NCBI GenBank assembly: GCA_934149105.1
Contig: CAKPDP010000005.1
Coordinates: forward strand, 1-64,000
Reading direction: 5' to 3'
Origin: an uncultured Bacilli bacterium
GTDB lineage: Bacteria > Bacillota_I > Bacilli_A > RF39 > UBA660
DNA: 64,000 bases
Below, one piece after another: positions 17,610 to 26,621 of this stretch. A program made the position numbers and the translations under genes. The notes beneath the pieces were generated by a model, which saw nothing but the letters and a program-made list of their open reading frames with translations, ran no database searches and was not told where the DNA came from. Numbering within the stretch: position 1 is the first letter of the stretch; the number at the start of each line of letters is the position of its first letter.

Positions 17610-18485
17610 CTATTCATTGGCCTTCAAACTACTAACCATATCGATAGTATCTACTCTTCTAGCTAAGTACTTAGAAACTAACCAAGATACTATATAAGTC
17701 CAAATGTCAATATGAACCCAAAAATCATAATTACCATCTAAACAAGCCTTAAACAAATAAGATGTTAACCAGTAACCAGTAGGAAGCCCAATAATAATTG
17801 ACACTATACATATCCAACTATTTTGTAAAGCAAATATCTTTTTAATCTTCTGTTCCCTAAATCCTAAAACCTTCAAAGTGGCAATTTGATATTCCTTTTC
17901 TGAGAAAGATAAAATACTCATATTATAAATAATTACTACTCCTAACAACACCGCAAATACAATAATAATTATTATCATCTCTCTCATCATTGCTAACATA
18001 CTATTAATAGTATCTTTTAATTCTTCTCTATTCTGTACTACTTCTACATTCTTAATAGTTTCATTCTTACTTAGATCTTTATTAGTATATACAGCATCTG
18101 GTTTATAACTAATTCCTAAACTCTCTATATACTCCCTACTAGCAGTAATACCCTGTACTTGGGAATCTCTATAATAACCAATAATCTCAGAAGTATAACA
18201 ATCCTTACTACCATATCCACACCATTTAACCTTATCCCCTATTTCTACTCCCTTAGTCCCAGCAAATTTATAAGTAACATAAATCCCTTTCTTAGAATTT
18301 AACTTAATAAAATTATATTTCTTATTAATAAATCTAACATAATTATTAGAACTATCTATAAATATTGTATTAGTATTCTTATTACCAAATAATTCATCAT
18401 CAAAAAATTGTGCCAAACTAATTCCTAATCCACCACAAATTCTTACGATTGTTAATAGTTTAGGATTATTAGAATTACCTTCCAC
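17610..18485 (-). pseudogene. chimeric remnant: XRE HTH tail joined to FtsX-like permease C-terminus
   Basis: The 291-residue frame fuses two unrelated pieces. Residues 1-35 (NPKLLTIVRICGGLGISLAQFF) are the C-terminal half of an XRE-type HTH domain. From about residue 36 it is the extracellular and C-terminal part of an FtsX/MacB-like ABC permease, with motif ATLKVLGF and ending in DMVSSLKANE. The last membrane segment looks shortened (TYIVSWLVSKYLARRV). The first codon is GTG with an in-frame TAA three codons upstream and no good ribosome site. The simplest reading is a deletion joining a regulator and a neighbouring transporter gene. Function is unlikely. Confidence 0.65.
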
Positions 18486-18836
18486 TAGATTTTAACTGTA
18501 CTTTGTGTTAAACAACATATTGTGGCCAGTTTATTAACTGAAATATCTTTTTTCTAAACAAAAGTCTACAACAACACCCAAAGCAAAATAATTAAAAAGT
18601 TTCCATAAATTTTAATTTTTCTCTTAAAGCAAGAATAAATGTTTGATATAATAAGAAATGTATTAAGAAATATTAACTAATAGTCGTAATAATTTTATCA
18701 ATACTAATTCGTATGGTAAATATCATTTATATTATTGTCAAATAATTTTTGACGTCAACTATTATTTAATTATTCCAAAATATTGTTATATTTTCTCATG
18801 TGAATTATAATAAAATTATGAAAGGTAGTGTTAAAA
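18486..18836 (+). other. 351-base leader region upstream of mgtA
   Basis: No gene is seen. It contains a TTTGATATAATA promoter-like element near 18642 and an inverted repeat GTCAAA-TAATT-TTTGAC at 18737-18753, which may be an operator. I looked for the conserved M-box (ykoK) magnesium riboswitch sequence that often precedes mgtA and do not see it. Confidence 0.4.
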
Positions 18837-21467
18837 ATGGTTAATATATTTGATATCAAAAAAGTAAAAAAGGATCTCTCGACTAATAACAGTATCAACT
18901 TAGAAGATTACAATGCTATTGCTTCTCTTTCTAAGGAAGAAACTCTAAAAAAATTAACGAGTAATATTACCGGATTAACTTCTCATACTGCTAAAGAACG
19001 TCTTCAAATTTATGGTAAAAATAAAGTTATTTGCACTCAAAATAAAAGTTGGTTCTCTTTCCTTTTAGAGTCTTTCAAAGATGAATTTATTCTTATTCTC
19101 TTTATTTTAGCCATTGTCAATCTTTGGCTAGGAGAAGTTTTAGGAAGTCTCATCATTATTGTTATTGCCTTTATTAGTGCCCTTATTAAATTTTTTCAAA
19201 ATTATTCTGTTTATAAATTTAATAATCGCCTTAAAGCTCAATTGATTTCTCAAACATCAGTAGTAAGAAATAACCATGATCAATTATTAAATGTTGAAGA
19301 ATTAGTCCCAGGAGACATCATAAAACTAAATGCTGGTTCCTTAATTCCAGCCGATGTAAAAATATTAAATAGTAAAGATCTTTTTGTCAATCAAGCTGTC
19401 TTTACTGGCGAAAGCAAACCTATTGAAAAAAGTTCTACTTCGCAAAATTCTAATAATATCTTTGAGATAAATAACATAATTTTAATGGGTTCAAGTGTCA
19501 TAAGTGGAACTGCTACTGCTATCGTTATAAAGACTGGTTTTAATACCTACATAGGTTCTATGGGTAAAGAATTAGATTTAAAAAAAGAACCAACTAATTT
19601 TGATAAAGGTATGAAAAGTATCACCAATCTTCTTATAAAATATATGATTGCTGTCTGCCTAGTTGTTTTAATAATTGATGGCTTAATTAAACATAATTTC
19701 TCTGAAGCCTTTCTCTTCGCTGTCTCTGTTGCTGTTGGTATAACCCCTAGTATGCTACCTATGATCGTTAATGTCAATTTAAATAGAGGTACTAAACAAC
19801 TAGCGGCCAAAAAAACTCTCGTAAAAAAATCTGAATCAATCGAAAATCTAGGTTCTATGGATATTCTCTGTACCGATAAAACCGGAACCCTAACTGAAAA
19901 CAAAATTGTTTTACAAAAATATATTAATATAAATAAAGAAGAAGATTTAACTGTTTTAAATTATGCTTACTTAAATGCTTATTACGGAACGGGTATAAAA
20001 AATCTTGTTGATACTGCCATCATTACCTATGGTAAAACTAATCATTTGGATACCAAACTTAAAGATTATCAAAAAATAGATGAAATACCGTTCGATTACA
20101 ATCGTCGTAAAATGAGTGTTATTGTTAAATCTACTGTTGAATCTTCTGATTACCTAATGCTTACCAAAGGTGCTGTTAACGAAATATTAGATATTTGTAC
20201 TACTGTTAAAATTAATGACTCCTTAACAGATTTGACTGCTACCCTTAAAGATAATGTTCTTGCTATTGCTCATGATCTAGCTACAGATGGTATGCAGGTA
20301 ATTGCCCTTGCTATCAAAAAAGAGTATCCTGGTTCTGAAGCTTTTGATGGCAGTTATGAACAAAAAATGACTTTAGTTGGGTTAGTAGCCTTCCTCGATC
20401 CACCTAAAAAAGGTGTTAAAAATACTATCCTTAATCTAAAGAAAATTGGTATTAAAACTAAAATTTTAACTGGTGATAACCCTTATGCTACTAAAAATAT
20501 TTGTTCCCTTGTCGGCTTAAACGATCAAAATATCCTAACTGGTAATGACATAGATAAATTATCTGATCAAGAACTTCTTTCTAAACTAGAAATAGTAGAT
20601 ATCTTCGCCCGTTTAAATCCTCTTCAAAAAGAAAGAATAGTTTCCCTATACAAAACTCAAGGTCACGTTGTTGGTTACATGGGTGATGGTGTTAACGATG
20701 CCCCTGCTCTTCATAAAGCAGATGTTGGTATTTCTGTTAAAAGTGCCACCGATATTGCCAAAGAAGCCAGTGATATAATTCTTCTAGAACAGAGCTTAAA
20801 TGTTATTTATAATGGTGTTTTAGAAGGCCGAAAAGTCTACGGAAATATCATAAAATACATGAAAATGGCCTTAAGTGCCGATTTCGGCGATGTTTTCAGC
20901 ATCATGATCGCCAGTATCTTTCTTCCTTTTCTTCCCCTACTCCCTATCCAAATGTTAATTCAAGACTTTATCTATGATTTTTCCCAAATAGCCATTCCGT
21001 ATGATAATGTTGATAAAGAATTTTTACAAACTCCTCAAAAATGGAACACTGCTGGTCTTTCTAAATTTATGATGATTATGGGAATAACTAGTTCTTTAAT
21101 TGACGCCATTTCCTTCCTAATCTTCTGGTTCATTTTAGGCTATAATTCTCTAGATAAACAAGCTTATTTCCAAACTGCTTGGTTTGTAACTTGCTTAATT
21201 ACCGAACTAGCCATTATCTATAATGTTAGAACTTCTAAAAATCCCTTTACCTCTTCCCCACCATCTAAAATCTTAGTAAAATTAACTCTTGTTTCCCTAG
21301 TTTTAACCCTAGTTTGCCCTCTTATCTTAAGACCAGTTTCTAATTTCAATTTTCGTATTTTACCACTAGAATATTATTTCTTCCTAGTAATTCTCATTAT
21401 CTTCTATTTTGTTTTAGTAACAATTATTAAAAAGATCTATATTCATAAAGAAGGAGAATGGTTATAA
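18837..21467 (+). CDS. mgtA: magnesium-importing P-type ATPase MgtA
   Basis: 876-residue P3B ATPase that brings Mg2+ into the cytoplasm. Seen: actuator TGES (about 194), phosphorylation DKTGTLTEN (about 350), the MgtA-type LNAYYGTGIKNLVDTA region, GDGVNDAPAL (about 620) and ten membrane segments. Length and motifs fit MgtA/MgtB (about 890-900). ATG 18837 follows AAAGG by 11 bases; the in-frame GTG 18828 is too close to it. It has a long leader with an inverted repeat but no visible M-box. It is one of two P-type ATPases in the window. Confidence 0.92.
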   Translation: MVNIFDIKKVKKDLSTNNSINLEDYNAIASLSKEETLKKLTSNITGLTSHTAKERLQIYGKNKVICTQNKSWFSFLLESFKDEFILILFILAIVNLWLGEVLGSLIIIVIAFISALIKFFQNYSVYKFNNRLKAQLISQTSVVRNNHDQLLNVEELVPGDIIKLNAGSLIPADVKILNSKDLFVNQAVFTGESKPIEKSSTSQNSNNIFEINNIILMGSSVISGTATAIVIKTGFNTYIGSMGKELDLKKEPTNFDKGMKSITNLLIKYMIAVCLVVLIIDGLIKHNFSEAFLFAVSVAVGITPSMLPMIVNVNLNRGTKQLAAKKTLVKKSESIENLGSMDILCTDKTGTLTENKIVLQKYININKEEDLTVLNYAYLNAYYGTGIKNLVDTAIITYGKTNHLDTKLKDYQKIDEIPFDYNRRKMSVIVKSTVESSDYLMLTKGAVNEILDICTTVKINDSLTDLTATLKDNVLAIAHDLATDGMQVIALAIKKEYPGSEAFDGSYEQKMTLVGLVAFLDPPKKGVKNTILNLKKIGIKTKILTGDNPYATKNICSLVGLNDQNILTGNDIDKLSDQELLSKLEIVDIFARLNPLQKERIVSLYKTQGHVVGYMGDGVNDAPALHKADVGISVKSATDIAKEASDIILLEQSLNVIYNGVLEGRKVYGNIIKYMKMALSADFGDVFSIMIASIFLPFLPLLPIQMLIQDFIYDFSQIAIPYDNVDKEFLQTPQKWNTAGLSKFMMIMGITSSLIDAISFLIFWFILGYNSLDKQAYFQTAWFVTCLITELAIIYNVRTSKNPFTSSPPSKILVKLTLVSLVLTLVCPLILRPVSNFNFRILPLEYYFFLVILIIFYFVLVTIIKKIYIHKEGEWL

Positions 21468-21520
21468 ATTTTGTATAAAAATTTATAGATATCATCATAA
21501 CTATAGTGAAGGTGATATCT

Positions 21521-22054
21521 ATGAAAAAAATAATAATTCTCTCTTTTCTTGTTTTAACACTCTACCTAGTATACAATCACACTACTCAAGTTGAAGCTAT
21601 AACCATTCCCGATAACGCTATTCGTTTAAGAGTAGTTCCCAACAGCAACTCAGCTTATGATCTAAATATGAAATCTCAAGTAAAAAAATATCTTGAACAA
21701 GAAGTTTATCCTCTTCTTCAAGATACAACTACTCCTCAAGAAGCCGAATTAATAATTAATGATAATCTCTCTAAAATTGAAGAATCCATTAAAACTATCT
21801 TTTCTGAAAATAATTATTCTTACGATTTTACTGTAAAATTTGGAGATAATTATTTTCCCAATAAAGAATATAAATCTGTAATCTATCCTGAAGGCTATTA
21901 TAAATCCTTAGTTGTCTATATTGGAGAATCCAGTGGAGATAATTGGTGGTGTGTACTCTTTCCACCACTATGTCTTCTAGAAGCCGATGATACCGATACT
22001 AGCAATGTTGAATATTCTTTCTTTGTTAAAGAAATTCTATCCAAAATATTTTAG
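21521..22054 (+). CDS. spoIIR: SpoIIR-like sporulation signalling protein
   Basis: 177-residue exported protein. An N-terminal signal segment (about 4-21) is followed by the SpoIIR domain; IRLRVVPNSNS (about 37-47) and NWWCVLFPPLC are strong family signatures. In Bacillus, SpoIIR is made in the forespore under sigma-F and triggers SpoIIGA to process pro-sigma-E. ATG 21521 is chosen because GAAGGTGAT lies just upstream. It sits in a block with murA, spoIID and spoIIQ-like genes. Whether the organism sporulates cannot be judged from this window. Confidence 0.85.
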   Translation: MKKIIILSFLVLTLYLVYNHTTQVEAITIPDNAIRLRVVPNSNSAYDLNMKSQVKKYLEQEVYPLLQDTTTPQEAELIINDNLSKIEESIKTIFSENNYSYDFTVKFGDNYFPNKEYKSVIYPEGYYKSLVVYIGESSGDNWWCVLFPPLCLLEADDTDTSNVEYSFFVKEILSKIF

Positions 22055-22101
22055 TCTATTATCCAGTATTCATAATATTATTAAATAGGTGAAATAATAT
22101 T

Positions 22102-22638
22102 ATGAATACTTTTTTAACTACTGTTGTTATAGGTATAAGTTTAAGTATGGACGCCTTTTCTCTAGCCCTTGTTTATGGAATGGAACCTCTAACTAAAATT
22201 CAAAAAATAACTCTCTCTTTAATCGTTGGTCTTTATCATTTCTTTATGCCTCTAATAGGCCTCTTCTTTGGAAATATTATAACTTCTCATCTTCCTTTTA
22301 AAGTAAATATTTTAGTTTCCATAATCTTTACTTTAATAGGCATAGACATGATCTATTCCAGTATCAAAAATAAAGCCGATCCCCTATCTGTAAGTCTCAT
22401 TGGTTTCCTACTCTTTGGTCTTTCTGTAAGTATTGACAGTTTTACTACTGGTATTGGAATGAATATTATCAATAAAAATTATTTACAAGTTTCTACTATC
22501 TTTGCTATCCTTAGTGCCACATTTACCTATGTTGGCCTTCTTTTAGGAAACAAAATTAATAAATCATTTGGTAGTCTTAGTTCCTTAGTCGGAGGAATAA
22601 TTCTTTTGATAATAGCCGTCTACTACTATACTATTTAA
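22102..22638 (+). CDS. YtaF/MntP-family membrane protein
   Basis: 178-residue protein with six predicted helices in two halves and the acidic signatures SMDAFSLAL (about 14-22) and SIDSFTTGIGM. It belongs to the MntP superfamily. The sporulation-linked member YtaF has the same design, and placement right after spoIIR favours that subgroup (inference). It is distinct in sequence from the MntP-like protein at 15704. AGGTGAAAT precedes the ATG. Export of a divalent cation is the family role. Confidence 0.7.
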   Translation: MNTFLTTVVIGISLSMDAFSLALVYGMEPLTKIQKITLSLIVGLYHFFMPLIGLFFGNIITSHLPFKVNILVSIIFTLIGIDMIYSSIKNKADPLSVSLIGFLLFGLSVSIDSFTTGIGMNIINKNYLQVSTIFAILSATFTYVGLLLGNKINKSFGSLSSLVGGIILLIIAVYYYTI

Positions 22639-22645
22639 CTTTATC

Positions 22646-22674
22646 TTGACATTGGTAACAATTTCGATTAATAT
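22646..22674 (+). promoter_or_regulatory. murA promoter
   Basis: TTGACA (22646-22651), 17 bases, TAATAT (22669-22674); GAAGGAGGAG is the ribosome site before ATG 22705. Confidence 0.7.
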
Positions 22675-22704
22675 AAAACTAACTTATTAAGAAGGAGGAG
22701 TACT

Positions 22705-23961
22705 ATGTCTAAAATAAAAATAGAAGGGAATCATAAATTATCAGGAACTATCGAAGTAAGTGGTGCAAAAAACAGTGTCGTTGCCTTAATTCCCGCCTCC
22801 ATTCTTTGTGATGAACAAGTAACAATCTCTAACGTTCCCAATATCACTGATGTTGATGCTTTAGAAGAAATTTTATTATATTTAAATGCTAAAGTTGTTA
22901 GGAAAGATGACACCGTAATTATAAATTCTAATAACATTCAAAATGCTAAAATATCTGAAGAATTAAGTAAGAAACTACGTGCCTCTTATTACTTTATGGG
23001 TGCCCTTCTAGGAAAATTCAAAAAAGTTGATATGTATTTTCCTGGTGGCTGTGTCATAGGTACTAGACCTATTAATCTTCATCTTTTAGGCTTTGAAAAA
23101 TTAGGTGCTACTATCAAAGAAGAAAATAATCATTTCATAATTGAAGCCGAAGAATTACTTGGTAATAATATTTACCTAGATATACCTAGTGTGGGTGCTA
23201 CTATCAACATCTTACTAGCGGCCACTAAAGCCAAGGGTAAAACCGTTATTGAAAATGCCGCCCAAGAGCCAGAAATTGTCAATATTGCTACTTTTCTAAA
23301 TAGTATGGGTGCCAATATCACTGGAGCCGGTACCAATACTATAACCATCGAAGGTGTTGAATACCTTCATAGTAGTTATCATGAAGTCATCCCCGATCGT
23401 ATTGAAGCTGGAACCTACTTAATAATCGCCGCCCTTTTAGGACATAAATTAAAAATAGATAAATTAATTCCTAGTCATCTTGAAGCCTTAACTTCCAAAT
23501 TAAAAGAAGCTGGAGTTAAAATGACTATTGGAACTGACTATATTATAGTTAAAGATGTCAAAAAATATCACGCTATCAACGTCAAAACTTTAGTCTACCC
23601 TGGTTATCCTACTGACTTACAACAACCTATAATCCCCTTCCTAACCCAATGTGAAGGTACAAGTGAAGTTGAAGAAACAATTTATGAAAATAGATATCAA
23701 AATATTCCTGATACTATTAAAATGGGAGCTAACATAACCGTAACCGATAATAGAATAGCCACCATTCATGGAAAAACTCCTCTAGTAGGAAAAGACGTCT
23801 CCGCAACCGATCTTCGTGGAGGAGCATCTCTATTAATCTGCGGCCTAATTGCCGAAGGCACAACTACAATAGATAATATAAATTATATTCTAAGAGGTTA
23901 TAACAATGTTGTTAATAAGCTAAAAAAAGTTGGAGCCCAAATAGAATTAATCGAAGATTAA
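22705..23961 (+). CDS. murA: UDP-N-acetylglucosamine 1-carboxyvinyltransferase MurA
   Basis: 418-residue enzyme for the first committed step of peptidoglycan synthesis: transfer of enolpyruvate from PEP to UDP-GlcNAc in the cytoplasm. Active-site Cys116 lies in PGGCVIGTRP, and Lys22-Asn23 in GAKNS is the substrate site. The presence of Cys, not Asp, predicts fosfomycin sensitivity at this target. Length is normal. It has its own strong promoter and ribosome site. Its presence shows that the cell makes a wall, unlike true mollicutes. Confidence 0.97.
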   Translation: MSKIKIEGNHKLSGTIEVSGAKNSVVALIPASILCDEQVTISNVPNITDVDALEEILLYLNAKVVRKDDTVIINSNNIQNAKISEELSKKLRASYYFMGALLGKFKKVDMYFPGGCVIGTRPINLHLLGFEKLGATIKEENNHFIIEAEELLGNNIYLDIPSVGATINILLAATKAKGKTVIENAAQEPEIVNIATFLNSMGANITGAGTNTITIEGVEYLHSSYHEVIPDRIEAGTYLIIAALLGHKLKIDKLIPSHLEALTSKLKEAGVKMTIGTDYIIVKDVKKYHAINVKTLVYPGYPTDLQQPIIPFLTQCEGTSEVEETIYENRYQNIPDTIKMGANITVTDNRIATIHGKTPLVGKDVSATDLRGGASLLICGLIAEGTTTIDNINYILRGYNNVVNKLKKVGAQIELIED

Positions 23962-23982
23962 ACACAAAAATCCCCAAAACTG

Positions 23983-24011
23983 TTGAAAACATCAAAAAAA
24001 CTTGTTATAAT
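23983..24011 (+). promoter_or_regulatory. rpmE promoter
   Basis: TTGAAA (23983-23988), 17 bases, TATAAT (24006-24011). Confidence 0.75.
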
Positions 24012-24031
24012 AATAAACGAAATTTATTTCT

Positions 24032-24046
24032 ATGACTTTTTGTCAT
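24032..24046 (+). promoter_or_regulatory. small hairpin in the rpmE leader
   Basis: ATGAC-TTTTT-GTCAT, a 5-bp hairpin four bases upstream of the GGAAGGAGAG ribosome site. L31 mRNAs are often autoregulated at the leader, so this may be part of such a structure; that role is inferred. Confidence 0.3.
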
Positions 24047-24064
24047 GGCGGAAGGAGAGAAACA

Positions 24065-24280
24065 ATGAAAAAGAATATTCATCCTAATTATGTAGAATCT
24101 ACTGTTACATGTGCTTCATGTGGTAACACATTCAAGACTATGTCAACAAAAGAAACAATTAACGTTGAAGTATGTTCTAACTGTCACCCTTTCTATACTG
24201 GAAAACAAACTATGGGTGGAAGAAAAGGACAAGTAGATAAGTTCAATAAAAAATATGGATTTGACAAAGAAGCTAAATAA
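24065..24280 (+). CDS. rpmE: 50S ribosomal protein L31 (zinc-binding type)
   Basis: 71-residue ribosomal protein, the C+ form with two Cys pairs (Cys16/Cys19 in CASC; Cys37/Cys40 in CSNC) that bind zinc. HPNY and HPFYTGKQ are family signatures. ATG 24065 follows GGAAGGAGAG by six bases, so the upstream open frame is ignored. It has a dedicated promoter and a terminator that overlaps its stop codon. It bridges the central protuberance and the small subunit in the ribosome. Confidence 0.95.
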   Translation: MKKNIHPNYVESTVTCASCGNTFKTMSTKETINVEVCSNCHPFYTGKQTMGGRKGQVDKFNKKYGFDKEAK

Positions 24281-24300
24281 TATGTAAAAGCTTCTTTTTT
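24266..24300 (+). terminator. terminator overlapping the rpmE stop
   Basis: AAAGAAGCT (24266-24274) pairs with AGCTTCTTT (24289-24297), followed by a run of T. Confidence 0.8.
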
Positions 24301-24374
24301 ATTTGCTAACCCTAATATTATTATTATATAATAATTATGAAAGGAGTATCTAATAATAGATATATGTGATAAAT

Positions 24375-24929
24375 ATGGAAAGAGCCTCAGGAAATACAAT
24401 GATTCCTCAAGATGCCGCTCAAAAAGCTTTTTGTCTCCAAGGAATAGTTACAGCTTTAACTGATTTTGAAATTTCTAATAAACCTAAAACTTTTGACATG
24501 GGGCCTGTAGTACAAACAATTGAAAGTTGGAGCCTAAGTGGCTTTGATCAAGGATTTCCCATTGGAGAAAATATTACCTATAAATTAAATGAAAGTGATA
24601 TTATTGAAGCCTTAGATTATAGTATGCCTGGTAATACTCCAGATGAAAAATTACAACTTTTTATAACGGATACTATTCTAAAGAAAATGACTGAAGATCA
24701 ATACTACCTTTATAAAGATAAAGGTGAGACTCAGACAGATGCTTGCCTTAGAGTTGATAACTATTTAATGACAAGAGATCCCCAGTGCTTAACTGGAAGT
24801 AGTATTACTTCTAGTCCTAGACAATATGCCGTATTCTTAGGACCTGATAGAATAAATAATCTTTTATGTAGTGTCAACAAACCAAACGTTGTATCTTATT
24901 TAGGAGAAAGCAAGAATAAACAAAGGTAA
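24375..24929 (+). CDS. hypothetical protein, 184 residues
   Basis: Not recognised. Soluble, acidic, without signal peptide or membrane segment; four scattered Cys and a conserved-looking DMGPVVQTIESWSLSGFDQG stretch near residues 40-60. The start is uncertain: ATG 24375 and GTG 24366 are in frame, but the only good ribosome site (GAAAGGAG, near 24340) lies more than 20 bases upstream. It is placed between rpmE and rpiB on the same strand, 42 bases before rpiB. Confidence 0.55.
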   Translation: MERASGNTMIPQDAAQKAFCLQGIVTALTDFEISNKPKTFDMGPVVQTIESWSLSGFDQGFPIGENITYKLNESDIIEALDYSMPGNTPDEKLQLFITDTILKKMTEDQYYLYKDKGETQTDACLRVDNYLMTRDPQCLTGSSITSSPRQYAVFLGPDRINNLLCSVNKPNVVSYLGESKNKQR

Positions 24930-24971
24930 CCCCTAATTATTAATAATATACCAAGAAAAGGACTGATATAA

Positions 24972-25442
24972 ATGAAAATAGGAATAACAAATGATCATCA
25001 TGGTTTTCATTTAAAAGAAATTTTGACAGAATTTTTAGATGAAGCCGGTTATAATGTAATTGACTATGGAGCTAACACAGGAAATGTCGAAGACTATGGA
25101 ATAGTATCTTCCGAAGTAGTAGATTTTCCTATCTACGCTTTTAAACTAGGCGAAGCCCTAAAAAATAAAGAAGTAGATCTAGGAATTGCCATCTGTGGTA
25201 GTGGCATCGGAATGAGTATTGCCCTAAATAAAATCAAGGGTGTCTACTGTGCTAAAATAAGTACTACTTCTGAAGCTATATCCTCTAGAGCCCATAATGA
25301 TGCTAATTGCATTGCCTTCGGCCAAGATTTAGATGAAGAGCTAGCTAAAGAAATAGTTTTAAAATTCATTGAAACACCATTTTCTAACATAGATAGATAT
25401 ATAAAAAGAAATAATATGATTAAAAATAAAGAAAATGAATAA
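24972..25442 (+). CDS. rpiB: ribose-5-phosphate isomerase B (RpiB/LacAB family)
   Basis: 156-residue sugar-phosphate isomerase. Catalytic Cys75 lies in ICGSGIGMS and His10 in NDHHG, both typical of RpiB, which interconverts ribose-5-P and ribulose-5-P. LacA/LacB galactose-6-P isomerase is the alternative in this family, but there is no second subunit next to it. In Bacillus, rpiB lies in the same general neighbourhood. Its stop overlaps the start of the small DUF1146 gene by 8 bases. Confidence 0.85.
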   Translation: MKIGITNDHHGFHLKEILTEFLDEAGYNVIDYGANTGNVEDYGIVSSEVVDFPIYAFKLGEALKNKEVDLGIAICGSGIGMSIALNKIKGVYCAKISTTSEAISSRAHNDANCIAFGQDLDEELAKEIVLKFIETPFSNIDRYIKRNNMIKNKENE

Positions 25443-25614
25443 AATAATATTATATCTAATAATATTACCTCTAACTATTTGGGCTAGCGATAGCCTAAAC
25501 ATTAGTATTATCTTTAAACACACAAAACCATATCAATCAAAGGTTTTATACATATTATTAGTAATAAGTATATCTTATCTAGTAACAAACTTTATGTTAG
25601 ATTTATTTTATTAG
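25435..25614 (+). CDS. small DUF1146 (YwzB-like) membrane protein
   Basis: A 59-residue protein with two membrane helices. The start ATG overlaps the end of rpiB by 8 bases and the frame ends at TAG 25614. Features of the YwzB family are visible: a first helix ending in WASDSLNI, a middle QSKVLYILLVIS segment and an SYLVTNFMLD end. In Bacillus this family lies close to the atp/murA/spoIID region, which supports the call. Function is unknown. GAGTAA around its stop also serves the spoIID ribosome site region. Confidence 0.7.
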   Translation: MNKIILYLIILPLTIWASDSLNISIIFKHTKPYQSKVLYILLVISISYLVTNFMLDLFY

Positions 25615-25636
25615 GAGTAAAGAAAGAGGGATAAGT

Positions 25637-26566
25637 ATGAAGAAAATAATCATATTTACAGCATTTTTAGTATTTATTCCTTTTTTAATTGTCTATCTTT
25701 TTAATAAAACTGAAACCCAAGAGATAATTGAACTAAATAATATAACTACTACTAAAGTAAGAGTAAAAAGATTAAAGACTGGTACCATTGATACTCTCCC
25801 TCTAGAAGAATATGTCGTTGGAGTAATTGCAGGCGAAATGCCCGTCTCCTTTGATGTTGAAGCCTTAAAAGCTCAAGCCGTCGCTTCTCGCAGCTATGTT
25901 CTAAAAAGATTAAAAACTAATAAAGATAAAGAATATGATGTCGTTGACAGTATCACTAATCAAGTCTACTTAGATAATGCTTACTTAAAAGAAAAGTGGG
26001 GGAGTGATTACACTTCTAAAATAAATAAATTACATGAAGTCGTAAATAAAACCCAAGGAGAATATTTAGAATATAACGGAGAAGTAATAGACGCTCTTTT
26101 CTTTTCTACCAGTAACGGTTACACTGAAGATTGTGGTCAAGTTTTCAGCCTAGATTTACCCTATTTAAAAAGCGTCAATTCTGAATGGGATTCACAAGTT
26201 TCCTCTGTTTTCAACAGTACGAAAACTATTTCTCTCCAAGAATTTTACGAAAAACTAAATTTACCATATCAAAATAATTTAATTATTAAAGACATCAAAA
26301 GATCTAATTCTAATCGTATAACCTCAATAACAATAAATAATACTACCTTTAAAGGAACAGACATATACAATAAATTGTCTCTTAGATCGACGGATTTCTC
26401 TTTAACTCAATTAGGCAGTAACGTCGAAATAAAGACAACAGGCTTTGGTCATGGCGTCGGCATGAGCCAATATGGAGCTGAAGGCATGGCTCAAGAAGGT
26501 TATAACTACAAAGATATCTTAAATCATTACTACACAGATACTACTATAAAAAAATTAGAAAATTAA
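25637..26566 (+). CDS. spoIID: SpoIID peptidoglycan lytic transglycosylase
   Basis: 309-residue protein with an N-terminal membrane anchor (about 5-22) and the SpoIID/LytB domain. The catalytic Glu is Glu67 in GEMP, within EYVVGVIAGEMP; SRSYVL and the C-terminal GFGHGVGMSQYGA are family hallmarks. In spore-formers SpoIID cleaves septal glycan during engulfment with SpoIIP and SpoIIM. The related SpoIID-like proteins of non-sporulating bacteria act in wall remodelling. It is followed by a SpoIIQ-like gene and mbl, the same order as in Bacillus. Confidence 0.92.
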   Translation: MKKIIIFTAFLVFIPFLIVYLFNKTETQEIIELNNITTTKVRVKRLKTGTIDTLPLEEYVVGVIAGEMPVSFDVEALKAQAVASRSYVLKRLKTNKDKEYDVVDSITNQVYLDNAYLKEKWGSDYTSKINKLHEVVNKTQGEYLEYNGEVIDALFFSTSNGYTEDCGQVFSLDLPYLKSVNSEWDSQVSSVFNSTKTISLQEFYEKLNLPYQNNLIIKDIKRSNSNRITSITINNTTFKGTDIYNKLSLRSTDFSLTQLGSNVEIKTTGFGHGVGMSQYGAEGMAQEGYNYKDILNHYYTDTTIKKLEN

Positions 26567-26621
26567 AAAAATATGTATATCTATTCTATTTTAGGTAATA
26601 TTTAAAATAGAGGTGAAAGAA

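Noticed and set aside
18486..18836. M-box (ykoK) riboswitch upstream of mgtA
   Set aside because: The length would fit, but the conserved core sequences are not present.
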